From assembly GCA_029864805.1 (NCBI GenBank), contig JAOTSS010000004.1, positions 1-56,111 of the forward strand: a DNA stretch of 56,111 nt. The letters run 5' to 3'. Shown in pieces: positions 25,627-32,350 of this stretch; position 1 is the stretch's first letter; each line of letters begins with the position of its first letter. The translations under genes and the position numbers were made by a program. Source of the stretch: Candidatus Nitrosopumilus sp. (GTDB lineage Archaea > Thermoproteota > Nitrososphaeria > Nitrososphaerales > Nitrosopumilaceae). The notes under the pieces are model-generated. The model ran no database searches and had not been told where the DNA came from. It worked only from the letters and a program-made list of their open reading frames with translations.

Positions 25627-25809
25627 TTATTGTCTTTTGCCTCTTGGATTTGTTCTCAAAAGAGCACCGCAACATGGACATCGTACGCTTTTAACCATTA
25701 AAAAAATACTACAAAGAGTGCATCTTTTTTGCCCATGCTGATATTTTGAACCATTTGGAATTTTTTCTCCTCTAAAACCATCACATACACCTTTACAGGA
25801 ATAACCCAT
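25627..25809 (-). CDS. CPCC zinc-ribbon microprotein (chromosomal copy)
   Basis: 60 residues from ATG. Eight Cys are arranged as C-K-G-V-C (5-9), R-C-T-L-C (29-33), then C-P-C-C (45-48) and a basic tail L-R-T-N-P-R-G-K-R. The pattern N-G-S-K-Y-x-H-G-Q-K-R-C-x-x-C-x-I-F is shared with the mobile-element proteins at 35318, 36242 and 36730 and the remnant at 6371. Third gene of a minus-strand operon whose start faces the Fur gene. It likely binds two or more metal ions; a DNA, RNA or metal-storage role is inferred. Confidence 0.72.
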   Translation of the reverse strand: MGYSCKGVCDGFRGEKIPNGSKYQHGQKRCTLCSIFLMVKSVRCPCCGALLRTNPRGKRQ

Positions 25810-25979
25810 TATTTTACACCCTCAAAAGATTTGTGACAGCATGGGCAAATGGAGTATCTTGATATTAATTCAAGATTACATATTGCACAATATTTTCTAA
25901 AAGTATTATTTCCTGAACTTCTAAATTCTGCATCTGCATCATAGTATCCGCACACACTCCTGCAGAAATGTTCACTCAT
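25809..25979 (-). CDS. CPCC zinc-ribbon microprotein, divergent copy
   Basis: 56 residues from ATG; its stop overlaps the start of the next gene by one base. Cys spacing C-R-S-V-C (6-10), C-A-I-C (31-34), C-P-C-C-H (45-49) repeats the pattern of the neighbour at 25627, but the N-G-x-K-R stretch is degenerate (T-F-R-K-Y). It is either a paralogue or a subunit of the same complex. Middle gene of the Fur-facing operon. Confidence 0.65.
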   Translation of the reverse strand: MSEHFCRSVCGYYDADAEFRSSGNNTFRKYCAICNLELISRYSICPCCHKSFEGVK

Positions 25980-26145
25980 CATGTTTTTCCTTCACCTCGA
26001 AAAATGATCCGCAATCTTTGCAAAATATTCCAAAATTTTGAATGTGAACTGCTGTATTTCCACAATTGACACAAATTCTAATTGCCCGATTCACTGTTTT
26101 TTTGTTCGATTCCAATTGATTTTGTTGAACATGTTGTATTTGCAT
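25972..26145 (-). CDS. Zinc-ribbon microprotein, first gene of Fur-facing operon
   Basis: 57 residues from ATG; the stop overlaps the next gene by 8 bases. A Gln/Asn-rich start is followed by a classical ribbon: C-V-N-C-G at 25-29 and C-K-D-C-G at 42-46. Its start lies 7 bases from a perfect operator palindrome, so this operon and the Fur gene are likely co-regulated by metal. A role in metal sensing or buffering is inference. Confidence 0.65.
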   Translation of the reverse strand: MQIQHVQQNQLESNKKTVNRAIRICVNCGNTAVHIQNFGIFCKDCGSFFEVKEKHDE

Positions 26146-26151
26146 GTTCTT

Positions 26152-26203
26152 ATTAGGAATTATTCCTAATTAAGTGTTATTATTAATTAGGAATCATTCT
26201 TAA
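26152..26203. promoter_or_regulatory. Paired Fur-type operators between divergent genes
   Basis: ATTAGGAAT-t-ATTCCTAAT (26152-26170) is a perfect 9-1-9 palindrome. A second copy, TTAGGAAT-c-ATTCTTAA (26187-26203), has one mismatch. Such 19-bp palindromes are the shape of Fur-family operators. They flank the -26 regions of the Fur gene and the zinc-ribbon operon, so Fur probably represses both and itself. Confidence 0.72.
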
Positions 26204-26243
26204 GAGATAATAACTATAAATATGAAATACAGGTAAACCAGAC

Positions 26244-26669
26244 ATGCAACAGCTAGAGGAACTAATGGCATCACTGCGTGAGGACGGCCTTAGAATCACT
26301 CCGCAGAGAATAGCAATTGTAGATTATCTCATAAATACCGATGAGCATCCTAGTGCAGAGCATATTCACCAGACAATTCAAAAAAAATATCCTATGGTAA
26401 GCCTATCTACAGTATACAAAACCCTTGATCTTCTAAAAGAGAAAAAACTAGTTAATGAAATTGAAGTTGAAGGAGAGTCAAGATTTGATGCCCATACAGA
26501 TGAACATATCAATCTAGTTTGCATGAATTGCGGAAAAATTGATGATGTTGATGAAGATTCCCTTAAAGAAATTCAAAGCAGGGTTGCAAGAAAATCAAAA
26601 TATCTTATTGTAAAGGGCAGTTTTGAGATGTTTGGTTATTGTAATAGTTGTAAATCTAAATTCAATTAG
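26244..26669 (+). CDS. Fur/PerR-family metal-responsive regulator
   Basis: 141 residues from ATG, typical length. The winged-helix recognition region reads R-I-T-P-Q-R-I-A-I-V-D-Y-L and S-L-S-T-V-Y-K-T-L-D-L-L. The metal-binding half shows H-T-D-E-H-I-N-L-V-C-M-N-C-G (structural zinc pair C-x2-C near 95) and C-N-S-C at about 134-137, plus several His and Asp that could hold the regulatory metal. TATA-like aactataaata at 26211-26221 lies 23-33 bases before the ATG, consistent with a leaderless message. Operators at 26152-26203 suggest autoregulation. Confidence 0.9.
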   Translation: MQQLEELMASLREDGLRITPQRIAIVDYLINTDEHPSAEHIHQTIQKKYPMVSLSTVYKTLDLLKEKKLVNEIEVEGESRFDAHTDEHINLVCMNCGKIDDVDEDSLKEIQSRVARKSKYLIVKGSFEMFGYCNSCKSKFN

Positions 26670-26747
26670 TTTGGTTACGATTGGCAAAATACCATCCTCA
26701 ATTAATTTCAACAAATTGTTTTGAGTGTAAACTAAAAGTAATTGAGT

Positions 26748-27614
26748 TTATGCTGGTGTGTATTCTTTTGCTTGACTTGCAACAGCTCTTGCTTGCGCAT
26801 CTGCTTTTTGCAAGATTTGCTCTTTTGTCTCATCTGTCATAAATCCTGACTCTACTGATAATGAGCGAGCATGTTGTGCGGCCCTGCTAAGAATCTGTGA
26901 GATGTTGTCTGAAGTAATGTATGCTGCCTCTATCGATAGAGAAACTGCTTCTTGGTGGGCTTGACCGAATTGTGTTCTTATCTCCTCAACATCTATTACC
27001 ATTTCTTCTGCTGCATATGCTGCTCCTTCCTCAAGTGCTGAGTAAAGTGAAATTCCAGCCTCTACTGGTTTGATATCTAGTTTGCCTAGAATTGATGCCA
27101 ATTTTTCATTGATTGCCTCTCCTTTTAACACTGGTGTACTATCTTTTGCAATCCAAATTGTTCCTTGATCAATTTTTGTTGGAATGCCAGCTTCTTTAAA
27201 TTCTGTAAGCATGGGTCCTGGTGCAATTCCTGTGTTCTTTGCAGGTACGACTATATCGATACTTGCAATGTCTCCTCCCCTTGCTGCCATCATTACTTTG
27301 TTTTTAGCTAAAAGGACATTGAGTTTGAATGGTGACATATTTGTAAACAGGAACATGCATTGACCTTCAAGCTGGTTTGCAATCTCTTTGATTCCTGGAA
27401 CATCTATTGAGTTGAGCGCTTTTTGTGCAACCTTGTCTTTGATTGCAACAAATTCTACCTCTCCTTTGAGTACTTTTCTTAATGGCAGAATCTGTGTAGA
27501 ACGTACTTTGTCCATCTTGATGATGGCGATTACTTTGTATTTTTTTGGTAACTCTTGTAATTGCTGATACATCTGAGTCTTTCTTTTAGGGTATGTTGTT
27601 CTATTCTCATGCAA
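26748..27614 (-). CDS. rpl10: Large-subunit stalk base protein L10/P0
   Basis: 288 residues, the archaeal P0 length. The N-terminal rRNA-binding domain is clear (residues about 14-110 with V-I-A-I-I-K-M-D-K-V and V-A-I-K-D-K-V-A-Q-K-A-L), followed by the archaeal insertion P-A-K-N-T-G-I-A-P-G-P and the helical L12-binding spine near the end. The C-terminus finishes in A-S-Q-A-K-E-Y-T-P-A and lacks the acidic G-L-x-x-L-F-G tail of many archaeal P0 proteins. Its start overlaps the stop of L1 by 8 bases. Confidence 0.93.
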   Translation of the reverse strand: MHENRTTYPKRKTQMYQQLQELPKKYKVIAIIKMDKVRSTQILPLRKVLKGEVEFVAIKDKVAQKALNSIDVPGIKEIANQLEGQCMFLFTNMSPFKLNVLLAKNKVMMAARGGDIASIDIVVPAKNTGIAPGPMLTEFKEAGIPTKIDQGTIWIAKDSTPVLKGEAINEKLASILGKLDIKPVEAGISLYSALEEGAAYAAEEMVIDVEEIRTQFGQAHQEAVSLSIEAAYITSDNISQILSRAAQHARSLSVESGFMTDETKEQILQKADAQARAVASQAKEYTPA

Positions 27615-28269
27615 ATTTCTTTCTAACCTCTTGAATTTGTTTTATTGGCTTACCCATTGTAGTTTTAATCATAACTCTTTTCATGTTCTTCTCACCGTTT
27701 GGCAATTTCTTTTCAATTGCATTTAGAACCGTGTGCGCATTGATTGCCAAATCTGCATCGTCCATGCTTTCATCTCCAATCTTGCATGACACGGATAGTG
27801 ATGCTCTTGTTCTAACTTTAATTGATGATCTAAATCTTGTTAAAAATGCATCAATTGGTGCATCAAAAGGAACCGGCGTTGGCATCTTTCCTCTAGGACC
27901 CAAAAGTTGACCCAAAGTCTTACCTACTGTCGGCATTACTTTGGTATCTGCTAAAAAGAAATCATACTTGTTGATGAATTTTCTAGATTCTCTTTTGTTA
28001 GCTCCGAATTTATCTAATTCTTCTGTTCCGATCACAGAATCTGCGTTTGCTTGTTTTGCTTTCTGACCCATCTCTCCTGTTGCCATTACACAAACAGTAG
28101 CTGGTGAACTAGTCTTTGGAAGTTGAACTACTTCATTAAGTGCAAACCCTTTCTTTACATCAATATCTTTGAAATTGACAATTAATTCAATTGACTGTGT
28201 AAACTTTTTCTTTTTTGTAGCAGACTTTGCCTCTTTGATAATATCTACTAGCTGAGACTCTGTAATCAT
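27607..28269 (-). CDS. rpl1: Large-subunit ribosomal protein uL1
   Basis: 220 residues if the ATG at 28269 is used (M-I-T-E-S-Q); two upstream in-frame starts exist up to 28284. Conserved L1 blocks are visible: V-G-K-T-L-G-Q-L-L-G-P-R-G-K-M-P-T-P and the basic C-terminal K-K-L-P-N-G-E-K-N. L1 forms the mobile stalk at the E site and represses its own mRNA in archaea. First gene of the L1-L10 operon. The integrase gene of the mobile element begins 91 bases away on the other strand. Confidence 0.93.
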   Translation of the reverse strand: MITESQLVDIIKEAKSATKKKKFTQSIELIVNFKDIDVKKGFALNEVVQLPKTSSPATVCVMATGEMGQKAKQANADSVIGTEELDKFGANKRESRKFINKYDFFLADTKVMPTVGKTLGQLLGPRGKMPTPVPFDAPIDAFLTRFRSSIKVRTRASLSVSCKIGDESMDDADLAINAHTVLNAIEKKLPNGEKNMKRVMIKTTMGKPIKQIQEVRKKFA

Positions 28270-28316
28270 TACGAACATTTTCAAAAAAGCCTACTTAAAA
28301 TCGTTTATGGCCATGA

Positions 28317-28354
28317 ATTCTATACCTCTTTTATTAGATGGTTACGTATAGAAT
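28317..28354. repeat. 9-bp inverted repeat upstream of the integrase
   Basis: ATTCTATAC (28317-28325) and GTATAGAAT (28346-28354) are exact reverse complements separated by 20 bases, ending 6 bases before the integrase start. Arm spacing fits a tyrosine-recombinase core or arm site, or an operator for the integrase. A second copy that would mark the right end was not found. Confidence 0.6.
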
Positions 28355-28359
28355 AATGC

Positions 28360-29556
28360 TTGCTAAGTAAGAAATGGATTACATTTGCCCAGGATTTATC
28401 CAAAGAATCAAGATCATACCGAAAGTTCTTTCATGCAATGAAAACCGACTCTACCATATCACTTTACGCATATTCTATGAAGAGATTCATGGATTTTTTA
28501 CATAGCGAAAAATACGTAGATGATCCAGGCGACTATGACAAATTATTAGATTTTGACACTGAAAAGATAACTGACGTGCTGGAGGATTTTGTCTACCATC
28601 TCAACTCAACCCAGAAACCCAAGGGCGTAACCACTCTTCTTGCAGGACCTGAACTGTTCTTTGAGATGAACAGAAAGATCTGGCACAAGAAGCTAGTACG
28701 AAAATCCATCAAAAAAGATGATGTGGAGTCTGGCGGAAAGGTGCCGATATCAACTGAGGAGATTAAAACAATGCTGGATTGTGCCAAACATCCGCGTGAC
28801 AAGGCCTTGGTTCACTTTCTTGCATCCACCGGTGCCCGACCTGCTGGCTTGCATGATCCTATCTTGAGAATGAAACATCTTACCTACATGCCAAATCCAA
28901 ATAACCCCAATCACGAACAGCATTGGTGCTATGCCGTAAAAATCTATGATGAGTCAAAAGAAGGGTATTGGACGTTTCTTACCCCTGAGGCAACCCTATC
29001 TTTGAACAGATATTTCGGATGGAGAAAACATATCAGAAAAGAAGAGTTTGATGATGAGACTCCTATTTTTGCAACCTTTTCGAGAAGTGCAAAAGAGAGA
29101 CATCTTGGCATACATGGCATGAAACAAATTTTTAGAAATCTCATAAATCGCTCAAATCTACAAAGGGTAAAAAAAGGCAATAGATATGACAAGGCTCAAA
29201 ACTACATGTTCAGAAAGAGATTCAACACCATTCTAAAGCTAAACAACGATGTCAATTCCAATATTGCAGAGAAATTGATGGCTCACAAAAGAGGACTGGA
29301 TGGAACCTATCTTCAACCAACAAAAGAAGAATGCTATCGTGAATTTGTAAAGGCAATTTCCCAACTAACGATAGATCCTACAGAAAGACAAAAGGCAACT
29401 CTTGAAGAAAAACAAGAAAAGATTGATCAGCTGGAGGCCACCGTGCAAGAAAACTCTGAATTGAAAAAGAAATTAGATGAGCAAGAAGACAGAGTGACCA
29501 AACTTGAAGAGATGTTGTTTGATTCTAACTTTCATCCTATTTCCAAATCAGGTTAA
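28360..29556 (+). CDS. int: Tyrosine recombinase / integrase with C-terminal coiled coil
   Basis: 398 residues from TTG. An N-terminal SAM-like core-binding domain (about 20-115) is followed by the catalytic domain: Arg in G-A-R-P-A-G (about 157), the second Arg in Y-M-F-R-K-R-F (about 287) where the usual His of HxxR is Tyr, His in L-M-A-H-K-R-G (about 307) and Tyr in G-T-Y-L-Q-P (about 316). Residues about 345-385 form a heptad-like coiled coil (L-E-E-K-Q-E-K-I-D-Q-L-E and E-D-R-V-T-K-L-E-E-M-L), unusual for integrases. It sits at the left edge of the mobile element, divergent from L1, and should catalyse integration and excision. Confidence 0.85.
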   Translation: MLSKKWITFAQDLSKESRSYRKFFHAMKTDSTISLYAYSMKRFMDFLHSEKYVDDPGDYDKLLDFDTEKITDVLEDFVYHLNSTQKPKGVTTLLAGPELFFEMNRKIWHKKLVRKSIKKDDVESGGKVPISTEEIKTMLDCAKHPRDKALVHFLASTGARPAGLHDPILRMKHLTYMPNPNNPNHEQHWCYAVKIYDESKEGYWTFLTPEATLSLNRYFGWRKHIRKEEFDDETPIFATFSRSAKERHLGIHGMKQIFRNLINRSNLQRVKKGNRYDKAQNYMFRKRFNTILKLNNDVNSNIAEKLMAHKRGLDGTYLQPTKEECYREFVKAISQLTIDPTERQKATLEEKQEKIDQLEATVQENSELKKKLDEQEDRVTKLEEMLFDSNFHPISKSG

Positions 29557-29922
29557 CTAAATCTGTTTTAGTTTATCTTTGAAATTTACAATGTCTGGTA
29601 ACATCAAAACATAATGGATGTGATTGCAGTCATTCTTTTCATCAAGATCGCACCATAACTTTCCGTTTCGTATAGTTATCGTTGCTAATCTAGTTTTTTT
29701 TGCCAAATCATCACGAATCAACATAGATTCTTCTTCAAATTCTAATAGTCTAAGTCCAGGTACAACTCTTTTGACAAATTCATCTTTGGTTAATGATTGT
29801 CTTAAAAGTTCATTTGTGAATTTGTGTATACTTAGATTTTTCTCTTTAGATTTTTTTGTGATCTTTTCGTATAGGAGATTTTCCACATCGATAGTCTTGA
29901 TATTTTTCCTTGCCACATCCAT
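29557..29922 (-). CDS. Putative regulator, divergent from small RHH-like gene
   Basis: 121 residues from the ATG at 29922, chosen because the upstream extension consists of translated operator repeats. The N-terminal part is basic and helical (K-E-K-N-L-S-I-H-K-F-T-N-E-L-L-R-Q-S-L), a good match to a ribbon-helix-helix or CopG-type DNA-binding segment; the rest is alpha-beta with R-L-A-T-I-T-I-R-N-G-K-L-W-C-D-L. It faces the 47-residue gene at 30017 across repeated CCATGTAT sites and is probably a regulator of the element. Its 3' end abuts the integrase. Confidence 0.55.
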   Translation of the reverse strand: MDVARKNIKTIDVENLLYEKITKKSKEKNLSIHKFTNELLRQSLTKDEFVKRVVPGLRLLEFEEESMLIRDDLAKKTRLATITIRNGKLWCDLDEKNDCNHIHYVLMLPDIVNFKDKLKQI

Positions 29923-29932
29923 GTCATGTATT

Positions 29933-30022
29933 TTCCATGTATTAACTCTTTTTAACACATGTATCCATGTATGTTCCATGAGCAGTGTTAAATACATGAG
30001 ACTACATATACCATACATGGAT
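29933..30022. promoter_or_regulatory. Operator cluster in divergent promoter region
   Basis: ATCCATGTATG (29963-29973) and CATACATGGAT (30012-30022) are an exact 11-bp inverted pair; a further half-site CCATGTATTAAC lies at 29935. The right-hand site covers the start codon of the 30017 gene, so a bound protein would block it. The spacing suggests looping or cooperative repressor binding by one of the flanking gene products. Confidence 0.6.
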
Positions 30023-30160
30023 TTTACTACGGTGAATATAGGTAAAGAATACCTTGAAAAGTTAGGTCGGATTTCTACTATCGAAAAACGTTCCAAGACA
30101 GGCGAATTGCACTATCTGATCGATAAAGAATATGGCTTATTGGAGGCTGATCTAGGTTGA
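30017..30160 (+). CDS. Small ribbon-helix-helix-like DNA-binding protein
   Basis: 47 residues from the ATG that overlaps an operator half-site. The order F-T-T-V-N-I-G-K-E-Y-L-E-K-L-G-R-I-S-T-I-E-K-R is that of a strand followed by a helix, as in RHH or AbrB-like regulators, and the C-terminal half is acidic. Probably an autoregulated repressor of the element. Lower confidence because of its size. Confidence 0.5.
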   Translation: MDFTTVNIGKEYLEKLGRISTIEKRSKTGELHYLIDKEYGLLEADLG

Positions 30161-30255
30161 ATTTTGGTAATTTTTGGGAATGCAATGACAAATTACCCAA
30201 CAAAACCCAATTTCAAATTTTAATCAATAATCAAAAAAGAGTCATCAAGACTTGT

Positions 30256-30283
30256 GATTCTCACAAATCTCTTCTAGAGAATC
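30256..30283. repeat. GATTCTC/GAGAATC hairpin
   Basis: Seven-base arms GATTCTC (30256-30262) and GAGAATC (30277-30283) with a 14-base loop. The same arms occur in the hairpins at 46239 and 47358, but the loop length differs, so homology to that family is uncertain. It lies in the spacer before the gene train. Confidence 0.5.
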
Positions 30284-30320
30284 TTACCACGATCAAAATT
30301 ATTTCGGATGTTTGTGCATA

Positions 30321-30545
30321 ATGAAGATTCTCTTATTCAAAGGAAAATGTCTGGAACCATTCAAGATATACCACAATCCAAATGATGTTACCATTTGCAA
30401 TGATGGAAAAGTGTTGATCAATGAAGTTGGGAATGAGGGTTCGTATAATTTTGTCCACCTACAAACAGAACTGGTTGCATGTGACGACTCTGATCAGAGA
30501 GAGTTGTGTCTCTTGCTTTTTGTGGAGGAGGAAAAGTCACAATGA
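30321..30545 (+). CDS. Small hypothetical protein, first of the gene train
   Basis: 74 residues from ATG; an in-frame TTG three codons earlier is possible. It is alpha-beta with G-K-C-L-E-P-F-K-I-Y-H-N-P-N-D-V and an acidic C-terminus E-L-C-L-L-L-F-V-E-E-E. Two Cys pairs are absent, so it is not a ribbon. Its stop overlaps the next start as ATGA. Function unknown. Confidence 0.55.
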   Translation: MKILLFKGKCLEPFKIYHNPNDVTICNDGKVLINEVGNEGSYNFVHLQTELVACDDSDQRELCLLLFVEEEKSQ

Positions 30546-30697
30546 TAGTTGGAAGATGCAATGATTGCAATTTCATTGCAAGGTATAATTCAAAGTATTT
30601 TTCTGTTCTAGAATTGGAGAAACATACCATAACATTTCCAATTGAACAGAATGAATGCAGTCATTCTTTGATTTATTCTCAGGAGGATGAAGAATGA
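30542..30697 (+). CDS. Zinc-knuckle microprotein
   Basis: 51 residues from the ATG inside the upstream stop. A single C-N-D-C (6-9) plus a later C-S-H could hold one metal ion (Cys3His). Acidic tail S-Q-E-D-E-E. Translationally coupled on both sides. Confidence 0.55.
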   Translation: MIVGRCNDCNFIARYNSKYFSVLELEKHTITFPIEQNECSHSLIYSQEDEE

Positions 30698-30876
30698 TGA
30701 GTCTTGGGTTGTGTATGTGTGATTCTTGTGAGAGTGAAGAACAGTACATGAAAAAATACTCTAAAGAAATGTCATCACAGAAACATGATCACAATTGCAA
30801 ATCATGTCATGTTGATCAATTACATCAAAAGAAATTCTTATCTGAAATAAAAACAAGGGAGACGTTTTACAATTGA
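30694..30876 (+). CDS. Zinc-binding microprotein
   Basis: 60 residues from ATG, with an excellent ribosome-binding site aggagg at 30681. Cys pattern L-C-M-C-D-S-C (7-12), then N-C-K-S-C-H (35-39), rich in Lys and His. Two metal sites are possible. Overlaps its neighbours by 4 bases each. Confidence 0.58.
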   Translation: MMSLGLCMCDSCESEEQYMKKYSKEMSSQKHDHNCKSCHVDQLHQKKFLSEIKTRETFYN

Positions 30877-30986
30877 GCAAATCATTTGAGACATCAACTT
30901 GTATTGAATGCAAAAAAGAGATCTTTGCATACAACTCTCCTGCAATTTGTAACGCTTGTTTTGAAAAGGAGAAGAAAAAGAAATGA
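30873..30986 (+). CDS. 37-residue zinc-ribbon microprotein
   Basis: TTG start overlapping the previous stop. T-C-I-E-C-K-K (10-13) and I-C-N-A-C-F (26-29) form a minimal ribbon; the tail is E-K-E-K-K-K-K. The next gene's ATG overlaps its TGA. Too short to be picked up by usual gene callers, but its frame, coupling and Cys spacing agree. Confidence 0.58.
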   Translation: MSKSFETSTCIECKKEIFAYNSPAICNACFEKEKKKK

Positions 30987-31279
30987 TTATTCAAGATCAT
31001 TACACTCAACAATGTTTTGTAGTTGCAGAATTTTTTCCTGCTTGGAGTCGTTGTTTTGACCGATCATCAGTGATACATTCAAGTAGTACAGAATTGCAAG
31101 ATGTTGTTGATAAGACAAGAAAAACAGAGAAGGAGATGGGATTATCTCACTATGATGATTTTGGGGAGCATCAATATGACAGAGAATTATCATCATCCCT
31201 TCTCTCGTATCTTGTGGTAGATACCGTTGATCGTGTAGATCTAGGTAGCATAAAAGGAGGATCTTTTCCTGTTGCCTGA
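30983..31279 (+). CDS. Small acidic hypothetical protein
   Basis: 98 residues from ATG overlapping the upstream TGA. Helical and acidic, with A-W-S-R-C-F-D-R and a long polar segment (E-L-Q-D-V-V-D-K-T-R-K-T-E-K-E-M). No zinc pairs, no membrane segment. It may be a partner for the neighbouring ribbons. Family not recognised. Confidence 0.55.
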   Translation: MIIQDHYTQQCFVVAEFFPAWSRCFDRSSVIHSSSTELQDVVDKTRKTEKEMGLSHYDDFGEHQYDRELSSSLLSYLVVDTVDRVDLGSIKGGSFPVA

Positions 31280-31388
31280 TTGGCACTGTCCCAACTGCAC
31301 TGCATTGCTGGCAAATGATGGGACACTAAACAAGCGTTGTTACTCTTGCAGGCGACATTTTCGCATCCTGGAGGTCAAAATAAAATGA
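31272..31388 (+). CDS. 38-residue zinc-ribbon microprotein
   Basis: TTG start overlapping the upstream gene by 8 bases. H-C-P-N-C-T (6-9) and R-C-Y-S-C-R-R (27-30) with a short turn between give a compact ribbon, followed by a basic strand F-R-I-L-E-V-K-I-K. Coupled to the next gene by ATGA. Confidence 0.6.
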   Translation: MPDWHCPNCTALLANDGTLNKRCYSCRRHFRILEVKIK

Positions 31389-31555
31389 AATCAAAGTGCT
31401 ATTTTTGCCATATCTGGCTACAGGATGCCCATAAAGTCAAGATGTATGATGGCAGAACTGTTCCTTCGTGCCTGAAATGCCGTGAATTGGTGGCAGATGC
31501 AGTAGTTGACTGTGATGATTATGTGCTTTTTGAGAAAACGGAGAATCTGACATGA
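31385..31555 (+). CDS. 56-residue zinc-ribbon microprotein
   Basis: ATG start (overlapping the stop before it). K-C-Y-F-C-H (5-8) and S-C-L-K-C-R (28-31) with the sequence G-R-T-V-P between resemble a small treble-clef ribbon; a helical acidic end follows (D-A-V-V-D-C-D-D-Y-V-L-F-E). Likely nucleic-acid or protein binding. Confidence 0.62.
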   Translation: MKSKCYFCHIWLQDAHKVKMYDGRTVPSCLKCRELVADAVVDCDDYVLFEKTENLT

Positions 31556-31593
31556 TTTTGACTAATCTTGAGGTTAGAGCGAGGTGAAATGAG

Positions 31594-31932
31594 ATAGGAA
31601 GTTTATCAGATTATGTCACAGTTGGTGATTCAGTCAGTCTGGCAAAGATTGGGGAGAAACCATTTACCATCACATCAATTGAGGATTCAGACTACACCCA
31701 AGGCGATGAGACAACCAAGGGAGTCAAGATAACTACAAAAGAGGAATTTGATATTGAGGGCAACAAAGTCAGAAAGTTCCACACAACCCGAATTGCAATT
31801 GTAAACTCACTTGCAAACGAGAAGATAAGAGAGGACGTAAACCAGAACGGCAAATCGTTGGGACCAGTGAGATGTGTCGAAGACAAGTCAAAGACTGGAA
31901 AGAATTTCATCAATCTAGTTGATGCCCAATAA
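31594..31932 (+). CDS. Hypothetical beta-rich protein with non-standard start
   Basis: About 112 residues. The frame 31579-31932 is open and reads like real protein (G-D-S-V-S-L-A-K-I-G-E-K-P-F-T-I-T-S-I, later K-F-H-T-T-R-I-A-I-V-N-S-L) but contains no ATG, GTG or TTG near the front; the best start is ATA at 31594, six bases after 'gaggtga'. The alternation of short strands with G-x-K-x-F resembles an OB-fold or phage ssDNA-binding protein, which would suit its position before the helicase genes. The minus-strand frame here is a shadow. Confidence 0.6.
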   Translation: MGSLSDYVTVGDSVSLAKIGEKPFTITSIEDSDYTQGDETTKGVKITTKEEFDIEGNKVRKFHTTRIAIVNSLANEKIREDVNQNGKSLGPVRCVEDKSKTGKNFINLVDAQ

Positions 31933-31963
31933 TTTTTTTCTCAATTTTTTGTTTTTTTAAAAA

Positions 31964-32350
31964 TTGTGCACTTGGCAGAGTGAAAAACATGCAAAGGAAA
32001 AGAAAAACAAAATGAATGACAGAAAAAGAGTAGAAAAGATAAAGGAAGAACTGGCAAGGATGTCATGCTTTAGGCAGGGCTGTGCCATTTGTCATTGCAA
32101 ATTACATCCCAAAGGAATGACATTCCATCACATCAAGTATCTGGAATCCGACAAGGTGCATTCAGACTTTGCACCCGGATACAAAGGCATGCTGCAATAT
32201 TACGAGTATCTCAGACCAGTAATAAGACAAAACCCAAAGAGGTTTGCGTATCTGTGCAACCCACATCATCAAACAGTAACAAGACTGTTGAGATTCAAGA
32301 AAGACAAGCAGGAGAGAATCTTCAGACTGGTAAGGAGGTCAAGACAATGA
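31964..32350 (+). CDS. HNH-like endonuclease
   Basis: 128 residues from TTG; ATG at 32012 would give 112. A zinc-bound HNH core is seen: C40-A-I-C43, the H-H pair at 55-56 in M-T-F-H-H-I, and C98-N-P-H-H102 in L-C-N-P-H-H-Q. The rest is basic and helical. HNH proteins in mobile elements nick or cut DNA during transfer, packaging or homing. The order C-x2-C, HH, C-x2-HH is typical; the central Asn of the motif is not obvious. Confidence 0.7.
   Translation: MCTWQSEKHAKEKKNKMNDRKRVEKIKEELARMSCFRQGCAICHCKLHPKGMTFHHIKYLESDKVHSDFAPGYKGMLQYYEYLRPVIRQNPKRFAYLCNPHHQTVTRLLRFKKDKQERIFRLVRRSRQ

Noticed and set aside
29624..30160. Long plus-strand frame including the 47-residue gene
   Set aside because: The upstream part is antisense to the 29557 gene and Ser/Phe-rich; only the part from 30017 is kept.
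31692..31913. 73-codon minus-strand frame
   Set aside because: Shadow of the plus-strand gene at 31594-31932, which is longer and protein-like.
32089..32346. Plus-strand frame overlapping the HNH-like gene
   Set aside because: Out of frame with the HNH gene; only the part after 32347 is considered, and that tentatively.
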